Below the pieces are notes generated by a model. That model had not been told where the DNA came from. It saw only the letters and a list, made by a program, of their open reading frames with translations, and ran no database searches. The position numbers were made by a program, and so were the translations under genes. 64,000 bases of DNA from Sipunculus nudus (lineage: Eukaryota; Annelida; Sipuncula; Golfingiida; Sipunculidae): assembly GCA_026874595.1 (NCBI GenBank), contig CM049306.1, positions 52,234,019 through 52,298,018 of the forward strand. The letters run 5' to 3'. Shown here one piece after another: positions 1 to 11,926 of this stretch. Position 1 is the first letter of the stretch. Each line of letters starts with the position of its first letter.

Positions 1-1092
1 TAAAATAAGCAATTTACATATCCCGAGACATAGGAGCCTTGACACGAGTGTGTCGGGGAGGTATACAGATAAAACTGCACGAACTTGATAACATACTAGC
101 AGCATTTAAGGCGTCGATGGTCATGTGGGTTTACAATATAAAAGTAAACAAAAACCTCCAAAGTCCAGTGCTTGTATGAAGTCCAAAACTGAACTATATT
201 TCATGTTTCCTATGCATGCCACGACTCTCCGAGTAATCAAAATATGAACAATAAAGTATTAGTTTACGAAACATTGATTAGGTAGTGTATCAAGACTAAA
301 ACTAAGTACAAAACTCCGCCCTTTTTGGTCGGTCCATTCCGTACGTTATGCCAACCATTTGTTTTCGATTCTCTGCAAGCCCTCTCTTATGTCAACACGA
401 CTGGGGGGAAATTCTTTGTCGCCGATCTTGAAATGCCTAAAATGCATCCCAACCCTGATAATATGGCTGCAGTTAAAAACAAATATACACGTGTACGGTT
501 TATCCCTCGTGTTGAACAGTGACCTGTCATTTTTAAAATGATAGCCCGTGGCTTATTGATGGAGTGAGAATAAAGAAAGACATGCGAATGATATGTTATA
601 TTAAGCATTCTGGATTTCGGTTTAAAGGCACATTGCTAAAAATAGTCCAGAAATCACAACCTATTAGCCACTATAAGGTCTGGAGCGTAACAATAAGGTT
701 CTTTTGAAATTTTTCCTTTTTGCCGCTGAAACAATAGTCCTAACAAAATCTGCCATTAGTAAAATAATAATTATATCGAACCATATATTTGTTTTGGTAA
801 ATTATTTCTCTAGATTTTATCGATCGCTATATAAGGATGCTTTGCTGCATCGTATGATATGTGGTATAAATTCATGGGAATTCATGTTCTCTAGTCCAAG
901 GCCTGTCGTTTTGAAGGTCATTGGTCGGCCTTGACCTTCCAAAAATAGGTCACATCACATGAAGGCAAACATTGACAAACATAAAATTATAACATGTCGG
1001 AGAGAATCTGTTTGGACAGACGGCTTTTTATATCTCCATCAAAGGGAGATACAAGTGGATAAGCAATATCTCGGTAAATTTATTCCTTCTTT
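1..1092. other. Unremarkable AT-rich sequence
   Basis: I see no gene, RNA or clear repeat. The longest open frames, on either strand, are under 80 codons and match no family I recognise. Composition is AT-rich with no periodicity. Confidence 0.6.
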
Positions 1093-1134
1093 TGTGTGTG
1101 TGTGTGTGTGTGTATGTGTGTGTGTGTGTGTGTG
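1093..1134. repeat. (GT)n microsatellite
   Basis: A GT dinucleotide run of about 21 units with one TA interruption near the middle. The interruption suggests an older tract that has taken a point change. Confidence 0.97.
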
Positions 1135-2192
1135 AAATGTCATGCGCAGTAACGGTGGCATTGGCGCTGAGTGTCTTCAGAGAGGCCTGCGTGGAATTTG
1201 CCCTTGAGGATGTATATACGACAGCTTAGGATAAAATACGTAATACTACAATAGACTACCGCCGAAGTTCACAGAGAAAGTATGTAAAGATATCTGGTCT
1301 ATTTACTGTCCCTGACCAAAACAGGTGCATCCCCGCGTGTGAGGAGAGGTTCTTGCGGTTGAGTACTCCAGTCTTGGCACGCTCCAGCATAATATCTTCA
1401 ATGGCAGATTCACTTATACAGAAGAAAAGAATCCTGGCTTGTTTACAAACGTAGCCATGTCAAGTTTCCTCTGTGGCCCATAATAGTATATTATCTTCCC
1501 ATGTCACCGCGTACACCCTGAGGGTCCACACTGAAACATCTTAAAGGGACTGTATACACTTACTCTTGCAAATACACATGTTGACTAAGTCAGTCGGTGC
1601 TATGGTATAAAAGTCAAGTACGCCTTTTTCGGGGGCAACTCGATCTCCCATTCCCTTTTCAACTTAGTGTTAGGACTCGGCGTTGTTTGAATGTCTCGAA
1701 TGCCGCATCAGTGAGTGTCAAGGTGTCAGGCTATCTCATGACGTCACAAGGGCGTTGTGATCTAAAGACTGCAGAGGGCGCCCAGTGCTAAATTCGTCTG
1801 GGATTGCACGAGTCACGATTTGTTGTTGGTTAATGAAGCGACATTATCGGTGCATGTCGCGCCTCATACTTATTAAATACAAGGATAAGTTGATAGGTTT
1901 CTACGTAAATTGATAAGATACAAGAATTCCAAACGTACTTCCATGCGTTCCGGTGAGATAACGTGAAGTCAAGTGCTGGCCGAAACCGCACGACAGTAAT
2001 ATATCTAAAGATGTACACAGTGTCACACCCCAGCTACATAAATGCCTAGCTTTTACCATTCGAACAACAAAATTAATTCAGATCAGTGTTGAAGAAGTAA
2101 TATATTAGAATACCGTATTTGTTTCGAATGGCACAGTTCGAATGGCAGACTTGCATATGAAACTTACATTACGTGAAGGGGAGGATGCAGGA
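1135..2192. other. No gene seen; isolated TTAAAGGGAC word
   Basis: Non-repetitive sequence without a recognisable gene. At about 1542 the words TTAAAGGGAC and GTATAC resemble the ends of some miniature transposons. A reverse-complement copy of the same words lies at about 11165-11186, but it is too far away to pair as ends of one small element. Nothing else is supported. Confidence 0.5.
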
Positions 2193-2230
2193 CCCCCCCC
2201 CCCCCCCCCAAAAAAAAAAAAAAAAAAAAA
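2193..2230. repeat. Poly-C followed by poly-A tract
   Basis: Seventeen C residues run directly into twenty-one A residues. This is a compound homopolymer and a likely assembly and replication-slippage hot spot. Confidence 0.95.
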
Positions 2231-3478
2231 TTACAGCATACGAATGAAAATTCAAAAACAAGACAAATTGGCCATCGACTATTTACAACAGATTTCATGA
2301 ATGTATAACATATATACCGAAAATACCGTATTAATTTATAGAAAGAAAATCTGTCCCCGGGACATAATTTTTGAATTTATCGTAAGTTTATAGACAACAG
2401 GTTTCATGTAAGTGATTTCTGAGTCGATCGTTGTGATGTTATGATCAACTCGAAATGAGGCTTAAAACAAGCCTTCAATCTTTCTACTTGGCTGCTGCCA
2501 CTCATGATCTTATTTAGTATTATGAAGCTGAAATTCAATATATCACAAAATTTCATCAAATTTGTGTATCAGTTTTTGTAAATTTGCATACATACAGACA
2601 AACCAAACAACCAACGGCGACAATAATATAATTCCTGGTGGAAGCATAATAAATGGAGGATATACATGTAGAGGGCAGGGGTCGAGGGCCAGAGGCCTCG
2701 AGTTTTATATTTTTTACTGAATAAAATAAATTGTATTTTAGTGGTTCACTCCGTCCGCATATTTATGGTAAATCAAACGATATTACGTCAACTTAGCTTT
2801 TGATATGGTAAAAAAAAAACTGAGAACAAGTCATCTGCAGGTATACATATATAGTTTCATCTTACAACTGGGGAAAAGACCTTTACAGTATAAATATCCT
2901 ATTTCGGGGACCTATATATTTCTTTACGAAGATCCATTTATACATAATTGTGAGAGTAGGCGTTTTAACTAACATAGATATGCAGATGAAGTGAACCATA
3001 GCAAAAAAATATTTCATCCGGTAAAAGAGGAAGCTGATTCTGTCAATGTTGGAAAACACGGAATTATAGATTAACCCATTTGGTTGGATGATAAACTACT
3101 TTCAGTCCACATGCATGCACTGGTACTTTTTCAGAATGACGATTGGCAAGGTATGGGTTTATTTTGAATATATGTACGCTAGGAATAGTGAGCAGGGAAT
3201 CCAATGAACAGTAAGAGTGCAGCAGAAAGAACGGTGGATTAGACGAAAGTAATGTTTCCTGATTTGTCGCTCCAAAACAAGGAATTATTGGACATGGATA
3301 ACATTGACATATCCCCCGAGTTCCGTTAGATAATTTGGGTAAGCGTGTTTTTAATGCATAAGCCATCAGCTTCTCAACACTTGATGAAAGATATCCAGCT
3401 CAGTGGTGTCTACAAACACTAATGAGTCTGTATGACGTTTTACTCCACTGCGAATTAAAGATTAGATTATTAAAATTT
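2231..3478. other. Unremarkable AT-rich sequence
   Basis: No gene or RNA is recognisable. A 100-codon open frame on the minus strand (3366-3064) shows no known motif. At about 2679-2701 GGCC-rich words form a weak imperfect inverted repeat. Confidence 0.55.
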
Positions 3479-3483
3479 CACTC

Positions 3484-3516
<33 letters not shown>
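3479..3516. repeat. (CT)n microsatellite
   Basis: A CT dinucleotide run with one CA interruption near its start. Confidence 0.96.
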
Positions 3517-3517
<1 letters not shown>

Positions 3518-4557
3518 AAAACATACATTAAACCCATTGAATCAGTCAGTCAGTTTATTTATTCTTTAGAGAATGACAAATGTTTCTAAATTAATTTTGT
3601 ATATAAAACCCGTTGTCTTCTGAAATACTTCAGTTTCATCTCTTTCTGTATATTACATGCGCGTCTCTTAAGTTTGATTTTTCATGTCTGTTTCGATAAA
3701 ACGGTTAAAGCCACTAAATACTGAAAGAAAACACTATACTTGATTAGAAGTAACATATTTTACCGGCATTTGTACCTAAGTTACCGCCTCTGCAAGCGCG
3801 GACTCCGGATAATAAGCCATAAACCTCTGTTGGTCAATCAGGAGAGCATCGATTGCTTGATGAAGTGTCATTGCTGAGAACACCTGAAGAGGTCGTGGAA
3901 AGATGTATGGTTTTACCATGTCTTACATCAAGCAGACTTCCTTCCTGTCCTGAATGAGAGTTCTGCACCGACTCAATTGGTTACTTCCTATAATCTCATG
4001 TAGAAGCACGAAAGTAACTAGGCCTATTCCCAGAAAATCATGATCCTTTCTCTTTCGCTATCGGCCCCATGGTCGAGGGTTATGCGGAAGTTTCCAAGTT
4101 GGCATATGATATAAACATAAAATATTCTTTTTCATCATTTTATTGTCAATTAATGACGTAATGGCAATAGATACTGTCATTTTGCATTAATATGTGCATG
4201 ATCTTTATATACTGCATGTATAAATTTGATAATAACAAGAAGTCAATAAAAAAGTCATTGAATATTCAACTGGTCTTTTTCTTAATATAGTCTTACGGGA
4301 TAAAAGCAGGCATAATGCGGCGTCATTTACAAGGAACACAATTTCCCCTTTTTAACATCATAAGTTACATGTAGCCATTAAACCAATATGGCTGAAAAAT
4401 ATTTCTCAATTAAATCTCAGCTTTGTTCATAAATTCAAGGAATAACATTACCATGAACAGTATGTCCGTATATTAATTGCTGTATTGACCTTTAACATTA
4501 AGGGATGCTTACACTTAAACATTTTGGCCAAGCGCTTTACGTTTAATTGAAGAGGAA
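3517..4557. other. Unremarkable AT-rich sequence
   Basis: No gene, RNA or repeat structure can be supported. Open frames are short and interrupted. Confidence 0.55.
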
Positions 4558-4818
4558 ATGACTGAAAGAAAAATCACCAAAATATCTTATGAGTACAGGC
4601 AGTTCTGGATGGGGCTGAACTCAAGTCCTTGTATAAGTACTAGATCCCCTGGTGACAAACAATGTCTGGGCCCTGGGGAAGGGTTCTGCGAGCTACTGGA
4701 GTGGTGTTCCAAACCACTCTTGATTATCCGATGCCTGGCCGGTAGTTGCCGTGGCGATCTCTACGACATTGGCCCTGCTAACAGATACTCCAGTCCCTTG
4801 AACATTGGGATAGCCTAA
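4558..4818 (+). CDS. Possible small ORF, 86 aa, unknown
   Basis: An ATG with a favourable context (G at -3, A at -1) opens an 86-codon frame. Its second half is visibly more GC-rich than the DNA around it. The predicted peptide is cysteine- and glycine-containing and has no signal peptide, membrane span or domain I recognise. There is no nearby promoter element or polyadenylation signal that would settle it. It may be a chance open frame or a decayed fragment of a transposable element or exon. Confidence 0.13.
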   Translation: MTERKITKISYEYRQFWMGLNSSPCISTRSPGDKQCLGPGEGFCELLEWCSKPLLIIRCLAGSCRGDLYDIGPANRYSSPLNIGIA

Positions 4819-5533
4819 GCGTTTACTCGCTTCGTTGACAATGTGCAATCTTGGTTTATCTTCACACCAAAATCAAGGACTTTTGGAGTGTCGACCAAGC
4901 AAACCAAAACATTATCAAAATTTTTCTACTTTTTTTGCTATTCCCCTACTTACTTTAAAACAAACTTTGGGACACTTTGCAAATGCCAGGTAAGGGTTTG
5001 TATATTACTCTCAGTCTCGCCAGGATTTGATAAAAGAAAAGCTTTGAAAAGTTGGGAAAGTTTCCAAGGCTTTAACAAAGTTCACCAAACCAAACGGAAG
5101 TTTTCCGAACACAGAAGCTGTCTTATTACTACCACATTATACTTATGCCTGCTGTTACTCTTTCGTCTTTGCATCAACCATTTACTATGTTTTATAAGAA
5201 CACATAACCCCACTGTTTCAATCTTTTTGCATTTAATAATTAACCATACACAGGCTTCTACATACATAACAATGACGTATGCCCAGGCACCTAACAATTA
5301 ATTGAGGAGGAACAAACATCTTTACTGAAACACGAGAAAGGATAATCACTGAATATCTTAGTAAATTCAGTTTTGGATTCAGGTTGCATACTAAATTCAC
5401 GTCGGTAAACGAGGCTGCATGCTGAATCCGCATAACCATGAATGTACCACATCCTTATGGTTATAGTACCATAGAGGGTTGGGTCAAATCCCGCAGGGCT
5501 AAGAAGGTGAGATTGGTCAACGCTTAGAGACAT
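4819..5533. other. Long but unconvincing open frame region
   Basis: A 152-codon frame on the + strand (4843-5301) does not start at ATG. It is rich in Phe, Leu, Lys and Thr, and its translation is low in complexity, as expected from AT-rich DNA. A CCAG|GTAAGG donor-like word sits at about 4985-4994 inside it. Neither point is enough to call an exon. Confidence 0.4.
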
Positions 5534-5564
5534 CAAGTGGACAGCTGGGTGACCTGTCCACTTG
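5534..5564. repeat. Perfect 11-bp stem hairpin
   Basis: The arm CAAGTGGACAG (5534-5544) is followed after nine bases by its exact reverse complement (5554-5564). About 50 bp upstream, at about 5480-5495, the words GGGTCAAATCCCGC resemble a tRNA T-arm or box B. No box A or acceptor stem can be assembled, so I do not call a tRNA or SINE. Confidence 0.8.
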
Positions 5565-6506
5565 TGACGGTGACACGGCATGATAAACTTAGTCATTAAC
5601 GAAAATTAAGTAGGGCGGGGTAACAATCATGTTTTCACATCATAGGAATCTGAAGACTTGCCGTCAATAGGGGTTGAGGCACTGTGGATTCCGGTCTAAC
5701 CCATCGCCCGGAAGGCTGGACTGTCATCAAACAGCATACAGGAAAGAGACCCTTATGTTTAATTATCATTAATATCTGCGTGGGCTACCAAACACTGGCT
5801 ACCGGCCATCACCGTCACGAGAGCTGGAACACGTGCCTGCAAGAGTTCTTAATTAAATATAGAGTATAGACCAATAGTTTATCCATTAATATAGTTTATA
5901 CTTGCTACGGATTGACAGATTGGCTTGAGCTTTAGAAATATATCTGTTGCATGACCGATATGAAGAAAAGGTCTGGTTTATGAGTTATGAGCCCTACAAA
6001 GACGGACGATGAAAAGTGAAAACATTTTTGCTTGGATTGTATGTGTCCTAAACTGTTAGGTCCGTCTGTCTTCAATTATTTGCTTTGTCTGTGTTTGAAG
6101 TTCATATACCTGAAGTCCATGAAAGTGTTATGTGTCAGTCATAACTCCGGCAGTCTACCAACCACAAGCAGCGAACAAGAATCATGCGGCTATATGGATT
6201 TGAATGTATTATCATTAATTTGTCTGAGAAAAATTTCATATTCAAGATAAAAGAATCTCGAATATTTTTTATTGGATTTATTAGATAAATAAGCTTTTGC
6301 CATAAAATGTTTACAAATTAATTTTCATCATATGCTGTGATGGCAACATGGTGCCAACGAGGACTTTAAATCTCTGTCTCACACCGACGGCTTTGTTTCT
6401 CCTGTGAGTTGCCTGTCAGTCAGAGCGGTACTGGTGACCGTGTGATATTCACTGAGAATCAAGTGAAGTGGGACCGCACAGTAATGAGGTAAGATTCAGA
6501 TTTATA
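5565..6506. other. No gene; donor-like site at its end
   Basis: Mostly unremarkable. A stretch of higher GC at about 6365-6488 ends in ATGAG|GTAAGAT, which fits a splice donor. No coding frame of useful length leads into it, so at most it would be a 5' untranslated exon. This is weakly supported. Confidence 0.4.
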
Positions 6507-6590
6507 ATACCAGTCTCTTTATATTGATGTATAATTAGTGTTTAATTAATACCAGTTTCTTAATATTGATGTATAATAAGTGTTTAATTA
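6507..6590. repeat. 42-bp unit in tandem, two copies
   Basis: Copies at 6507-6548 and 6549-6590 each begin ATACCAGT and end GTTTAATTA. They differ at only a few positions, and a truncated third start (ATACC) follows. This is a recent local tandem duplication in AT-rich DNA. Confidence 0.93.
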
Positions 6591-7339
6591 ATACCCATGG
6601 CTTAAGTAAGTTTATAGTGATTATTTTTAATTTTGAGATAATGTAGACACAGACACTTTTGTTATAACATCAGATTTTGCTTTTTTTAACTTCATCGTAG
6701 GTATGGTTTGAAAAAATATTCAGCTTAAAATACAGACAATTTAGAAATATTTACTCTTCCAGTATGTACATCCATTATATGTGTGTAAACATGATTACAA
6801 CACAAAATACACAGTTTCATAGCCATACATATAAACAAACCGAATGTGTATATATACATAAACACACAGATCATTAATCTGATCAGGATGATAGGATAAT
6901 ATGTAAAATAGAAATAATTAATGTTGCAGCTGCCAAACGAAAGGAAGGTCAATGTTTTCTTAAATTTAGATTCATTAAGTGTTTTTAAGTAAATACTGAT
7001 CTCCATGGGTCTCCGTTGACTACCTTTCCCTTCCAAAACTTGTGATGTTTTATAATCTAACATTGACTGGAGCTTAAGTAAGTAAAGTTTTCCGTTTATA
7101 ACTTCTAAGTTTGCCGTTTATAAATCTTTTAGTGCATGACCCAAAATAAAAAGTATGGATATGCCATATTAATCGAATGAAGTTTGAGGGTCTGTCAATA
7201 AGTCGGGTTGAATATTTCGTTTACGTTTAGCTACTTCGACTGTTACTTTGAAAGTTAAGATTGGGTTTATGTAGCAATAATATGTCCCCTTTTTCGTGAT
7301 GGAGAGTGAGGAAGTTAAGGGGCAATTTGCATGAGACTT

Positions 7340-7343
<4 letters not shown>
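6591..7343. other. Unremarkable AT-rich sequence
   Basis: No gene or repeat beyond simple AT-richness. A 112-codon minus-strand frame (7063-6725) has no recognisable motif. Confidence 0.55.

Positions 7344-7385
<42 letters not shown>
7344..7385. repeat. (CT)n microsatellite
   Basis: An uninterrupted CT dinucleotide run of about 20 units. Minus-strand translation gives an alternating Arg-Glu peptide that is an artefact. Confidence 0.96.
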
Positions 7386-7386
<1 letters not shown>

Positions 7387-7769
7387 CGACTTGTTGACAT
7401 TTGACATTTGTTATGTTACGCCGATGTAACATAGTAAATAACTAATGAATGATATGACTTTAAAGATTGTGTAATAAAATTGTCCACAGAATGACCAAGG
7501 AAATCGACTTGCATATCAGCATGCTTGTCAGTGCTGATGCGAACAGTTTTACAGGGGTACAGTCGGATGCATCAACTTAATAATTCATGCAGGTTTAGCT
7601 AATTAAAATAAGGACATAAGTTTTATTGTGTAATAACATAATGCGGATCCAAGAGGGACACGGGTAGCGTCCCCCTCACCCTTGATTTTTTAGGGCAAAG
7701 ATATTCAATTGTTGTGATTTATCAATTTCAATTGAGAATATTCGAGTGATGCATTCGTGTCCACATCAC
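7386..7769. other. Unremarkable sequence
   Basis: Nothing beyond ordinary AT-rich DNA is visible between the CT tract and the GAGTCC-rich stretch. Confidence 0.55.
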
Positions 7770-7920
7770 CCGCGTCCAAGTCCGAGTCTTTGAGGATAGA
7801 GTTCAAGTCCACCTAATTACTTTAGTTCTCACCTCCGAGTACAAGGCCGATTCCAGGACCCTCGAGTCCAGTACCTCCGAGTCAAATTCCGAGTCCTTAA
7901 AAAAGTCTCGCTTGAGTCCT
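7770..7920. repeat. Degenerate GAGTCC-rich minisatellite
   Basis: The words GAGTCC, GAGTCT, GAGTAC and GAGTCA, usually preceded by CC or CTC, recur about every 10-20 bases across 150 bp. Comparable degenerate GAGTCC strings occur inside some non-autonomous hAT elements of aquatic animals. That comparison is from general knowledge, and no terminal inverted repeats are visible here. Confidence 0.55.
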
Positions 7921-8032
7921 ACATTACTAGAATATTCCATTATATGATAAAAAATTTGCCTCAGAATGACTGAAAATTAAAATGACCGACCTCCTCTGCC
8001 GTTACACACCCACGACGCTAGCCAGACTACCT

Positions 8033-8060
8033 CCCCCCCCCCCCCCCCCCCCCCCCCCCC
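8033..8060. repeat. Poly-C tract, 28 bases
   Basis: Twenty-eight consecutive C residues. Confidence 0.95.
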
Positions 8061-8309
8061 ACCGAATTAGGTTCGGCCTCCATCACTGATAACATTATTG
8101 TATCCGTCAGAACTTTACGGATCCTATGTTTTCAGCCGAGATCCGCCGCCGCGTTCGTTTCGGTCTCCACTGATATACCCCTGGACCGATCTCTGAAATC
8201 CGGTATAATTATCGGGTCACATGTGAATTGTTGCCTATCAAAGACGGGATGCCTTACCTGCAATTCTGTTTTATTTTTTTTGCATAGAGTCCATCTGTGT
8301 GCCTTTTTT

Positions 8310-9592
8310 TAGTGATAATAACTCAGGAGTGGTTCAATGTATTGGGAGGAAATTCTGCAAGTCCATAGATCTTGTACCCAAGACTACTGGTGCCATCTGC
8401 GATCCTTTTTGCGTGGCGTCTACCCGTGTGTTTGTCTTGTGCATGTAGATCCAAATTTCCAAATCTGGGTAGACATCGTGTTCACAAGACTGGTAGCGCC
8501 ACCTACAATCACGTATCTGTAAAAGGCATTCAGGCATATATCTCAGGAGTGATTTGATGTATCCGTCTAAAAATGTGCATGTCCATAGACCTTAGAATGG
8601 TTTATCTTGTATACAAGATGTATAAAGTATACAGTTTACAGATGCAATTTCATCTGGCGTCCATCATGTGTAGGTCTGTTTTTTAGCGAACCTGTAGGCT
8701 TATGCGATGGCGCAGCGTCGTCCGTCCGTCGTCAGCCGTCCGCCGTCCAGGGCTGGCTTTCCACCGTCCATGGCTGTAAGTCAGAAACCGTCGGAGCTAG
8801 AAGCTCCAAATTACATGTAAGAATTAGTCACATGTGAAACTTGGTGCTCTGGAGCTTATTATTGGGTATCTGCATTAATTTAGATTTTATAGAGAAAAAG
8901 CTTAAAAACCTTTAAAAATCTTCTTCTCTGAAACTGTCCAGCCAAATTGTCCAATATTTCACAGAAATGATCCCTGGAACAATTTCTCTCAAGTTTGTTC
9001 GAATGGTTCCAGTTCGGAGATTTTTGGCCGAGTTACAGAAGGTTGAAGTTAGTCATTTGTTCAAAAAAGCACACTTAAATTAAAATCTCAGAAACGGCTA
9101 GAGCTATAATCACCAAATTTTATACCAATGTTTGTCACATATGTCATATCTGATTTTGAGGTATTGGTGGCGCCACCTACATTGATGTGTTTTTTACAAG
9201 CGAAAATGTAATTTTAAACTCTTCTAGCTTATACACTGATTTATGATGAAACTGTCAAGCTGATTGGTTTAAACTTTACAAGAATTATTCTATGGTAGGG
9301 TTCTGCCAGTTTTATAAGAATAGATTAGGTGAATACAGTTTTAAAAAAAGCATTGTAGCCAATTGAAAACGGCTTTCTGTATTTGAAAACAGATTTGACA
9401 ACATGCTAAGTTTCAGCAGCCAAGTCAAGAGGTCACTCAGTACAAACAGACATCACCATGGCAACTGACCTGGCTCGGGGGGGGGGGGTGTCTATACAAT
9501 GTGTCTAGACGTCTAGACACAGCGTCTGTTTCCATACATAAACATTTTGCACAAATGTAGCCCTTTGATAGCTTTATAACATACACTAAAAT
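8310..9592. repeat. Diverged part of the GGTGGCGCCACC repeat territory
   Basis: Degenerate versions of the array to the right occur here. Words such as CTCAGGAGTG, TGCATGTCCATAGA and GGTGCCATCTGC appear at 8320-8560, and a perfect GGTGGCGCCACC box lies at 9166-9177. Between them, at about 8690-8775, an AACCTGTAGGCTTATGCGATG head leads into CGTCCGTCCGTCGTC-type words. CTTCTTCTCTGAAAC follows at 8920. Head, then CGTC tract, then 'CTTCTTCTCTGAAAC' is an organisation I associate with a widespread but poorly named repeat class of marine invertebrates. A poly-G run (9477-9488) interrupts it. Confidence 0.6.
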
Positions 9593-10345
9593 GGTGGTGC
9601 CACCTGCAACCATTTTTGCACAGCGTCCATCTGTTCATCTACCTTGGGATAATATCACTCATATCTCAGCAGTGGTTTGACTTATCCACCTGAAATTATG
9701 CAAGTTTATACATCCTAGACAGCTTTCTCGATTTTATGACAGGTGGTGCCACCTACATTCACGTTTACTCTGCAGACATCCAAGCTCATATCTCGGGAAC
9801 CAATTAACCGATTGGGCCAAAAATTTGCATGTGTATAGTTCTCACATAGCTCTTCATCATAGGCAAAACTGGTGGCGCCACCTGCAACCACTTATGCACA
9901 GCGTCCATCTGTTTATCTGCCTTGGGATAAAATCACTCATATCTCAGCAGTGGTTTGACTTATCCACCTGAAATTTTGCAGGTTTATACATCCTGGACAG
10001 CTTTCTCAATTTTATGTAAGGTGGCGCAACCTACATTCACGTTTACTCTGCAGACATCCAAGCTCATATCTCGGAAACTGTTTGACCGATGGGGCCAAAA
10101 TTTTGCTTGTGTATAGATCTCACATGGCTCTTCATCATAGGCAAAACTGGTGGCGCCACCTGCAACCACTTATGAACACCGTCCATCTGTTCATCTGCCT
10201 TGGGATAAAATCACTCATATCTCAGCAGTGGTTTGACTTATCCACCTGAAATGATGCAGGTTTATACATCCTGGACAATTTTCTCGATTTTATGACAGGT
10301 GGCACCACCTACATTCACGTTTAAGCTGCAGACATCCATGCTAAT
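9593..10345. repeat. Higher-order tandem array, 278-bp dimer
   Basis: The 12-bp box GGTGGCGCCACC, a perfect palindrome in its best copies, or a one-base variant of it, starts at 9593, 9742, 9871, 10020, 10149 and 10298. The spacings are 149, 129, 149, 129 and 149 bp. The two half-units are related but distinct. One carries CTCAGCAGTGGTTTGACTTA, the other CTCATATCTCGG and TTGCATGTGTATAG-type words. The real period is therefore a 278-bp dimer present almost three times, with few differences between dimers. This is a miniature higher-order repeat, the arrangement typical of satellite DNA. Confidence 0.92.
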
Positions 10346-10596
10346 ATGCAACACACCTCACTCTATTCCCCTTGCCACTTTTCCATGCCTCACTTCACCC
10401 GTCCCACTCTGATTTCTGTGGATACACATAGTTGCTTGTCGACTACCCATATTCTAGTTTTAAAATGTCCTAGTCTGAAACTTGCAGGTCCGAAATGTCC
10501 ATTTTGCTGAAATCATAATGACTTAGGTAGATATGCAGGACTTAAAAGGATCAATATTAAATTTTCAAAATAAACCTCTATTCATACTCCCAAGCT
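10346..10596. repeat. Tail of the first repeat block
   Basis: At 10383-10470 the sequence CCATGCCTC, then GGATACACATAG, then TTGCTTGTC, then AAAATG forms a non-tandem 3' segment. A second, diverged copy of this segment lies at 10984-11055. A repeated tail after each array block suggests two adjacent copies of one element. Confidence 0.65.
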
Positions 10597-11060
10597 TTGC
10601 ACAGGTTCGCATTACGCCTGTAGGCCTTGTTTTTTTTTTGTTTTGTTTTTTTTTGGGGGGGGGGGGGATGTAAATCACCATATCAATATAACGGCCTGAA
10701 TTTTTGCATATCCTTCCATTTTGAAAAGCTTTCTCATAAACAAAACAAATGGCGCCACCTATAATCCTGTATTCAAAAGATGCATTTATCTCAGGAATGA
10801 TTGTTTGCTTGTCCATAGATCTGGGTTGACATTATCTTGTACACATGACTTGTGGTGCCACCTACAATTTATTTTTTCAGTTTCGTCCATCCGTGCACCG
10901 TCCATCTTTGGATACTTGGGCATTTCTGATGCCACAAATTTTGAGGGCTGTCATGTTAGGATAGATACCATACATCCTTTTATCCATGCCTCCGTGATTC
11001 GGCGGATACCTATAGTCGCTTGTCCTCTTCCTATATTTAAGCTTAATTGTTAAAATGCGT
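10597..11060. repeat. Second, shorter copy of the same element
   Basis: A 35-bp head (10597-10631) begins TTGCACAGGTTCGCATTA and contains the near-palindrome GCCTGTAGGC. Poly-T and poly-G (10655-10667) follow, then diverged array half-units with boxes TGGCGCCACCTA at about 10750 and GTGGTGCCACCTAC at about 10851. The tail segment at 10984-11055 ends it. The 35-bp head recurs in reverse orientation at 34827-34861. Confidence 0.65.
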
Positions 11061-11926
11061 GTGGTGGAGATAATTTGGTAAACCGCACTGAAAGGACCAG
11101 TGTCCAGTATGTTCGTTTTAATTTATTAATTTTTTTGGGGGGTGGTACACTTTAACACAAAACAACTTAGAGTGACCACAGTATACTCGTCCCTTTAACA
11201 CGAGAAAGGCAGTGGAGGATATTATTTACAGAGCTGGTCAGCGCATTTCATAAAAAAATGTATAACCCAAACATTAAACATACACAATTGGGGGGGGGGG
11301 GCAATATTAGTTTATGTGTACTGCGCTCGTATTAGATACTGTTGACAGTTCGAGGAATATGTGCATGATCAGTGGTTAACCAGTTTATGCTATGGGGTTA
11401 ATTATGTGAATTATATTTGGCTGTATAAATCCCTTGGCCTTAGGAACTTCCAGGGGTGCCTTCCGGTGTAGACCCAGACTAAATAATGCTATAATAAGCC
11501 TTGATCTTGCCAGATACAAGATAATTATTTGAAAAGTTACAGTTTTGTCCCAGGTACTGCATGTTTTTCTTTGGACCTCATCAGTAGAAAATTACTGTGA
11601 GAGGTTCTAATTTAACTAATGAGCCCGTTGCCAAGACAGTATATGTAAAGCCTATACTTGACAGTTGCATATATCAAGCTTTGGCCTTATATACTCAACA
11701 TACACTTAGATTATTAACACTTTGGCACTAAACACGCATTGATTAATGATGACACAATATCGGAGCTGCGGAACCATCAATTGTACCTGATATGGAGCAT
11801 TGAGTAATAGTAATATGTAACAGTAAGAGTACACATATTGTAGAAAAAAATGAGCTATACACATTCGTAATATCATTAGGAGAAGTATAATTTAACTGAA
11901 GGACGAAGTAAAGGGTTTTTTACGCT
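11061..11926. other. Unremarkable sequence with poly-G tract
   Basis: Contains a G10 run at about 11291-11301 and a reverse-complement TTAAAGGGAC word near 11177. No gene is recognisable. Confidence 0.55.

Noticed and set aside
4843-5301. 152-codon frame containing a CCAG|GTAAGG donor-like word
   Set aside because: No ATG at its start and a low-complexity Phe/Leu/Lys/Thr composition. The donor word alone is expected several times by chance in 64 kb.
1541-11186. TTAAAGGGAC and its reverse complement as ends of one transposon
   Set aside because: The two words are almost 10 kb apart with no further end similarity and many unrelated repeats between them.
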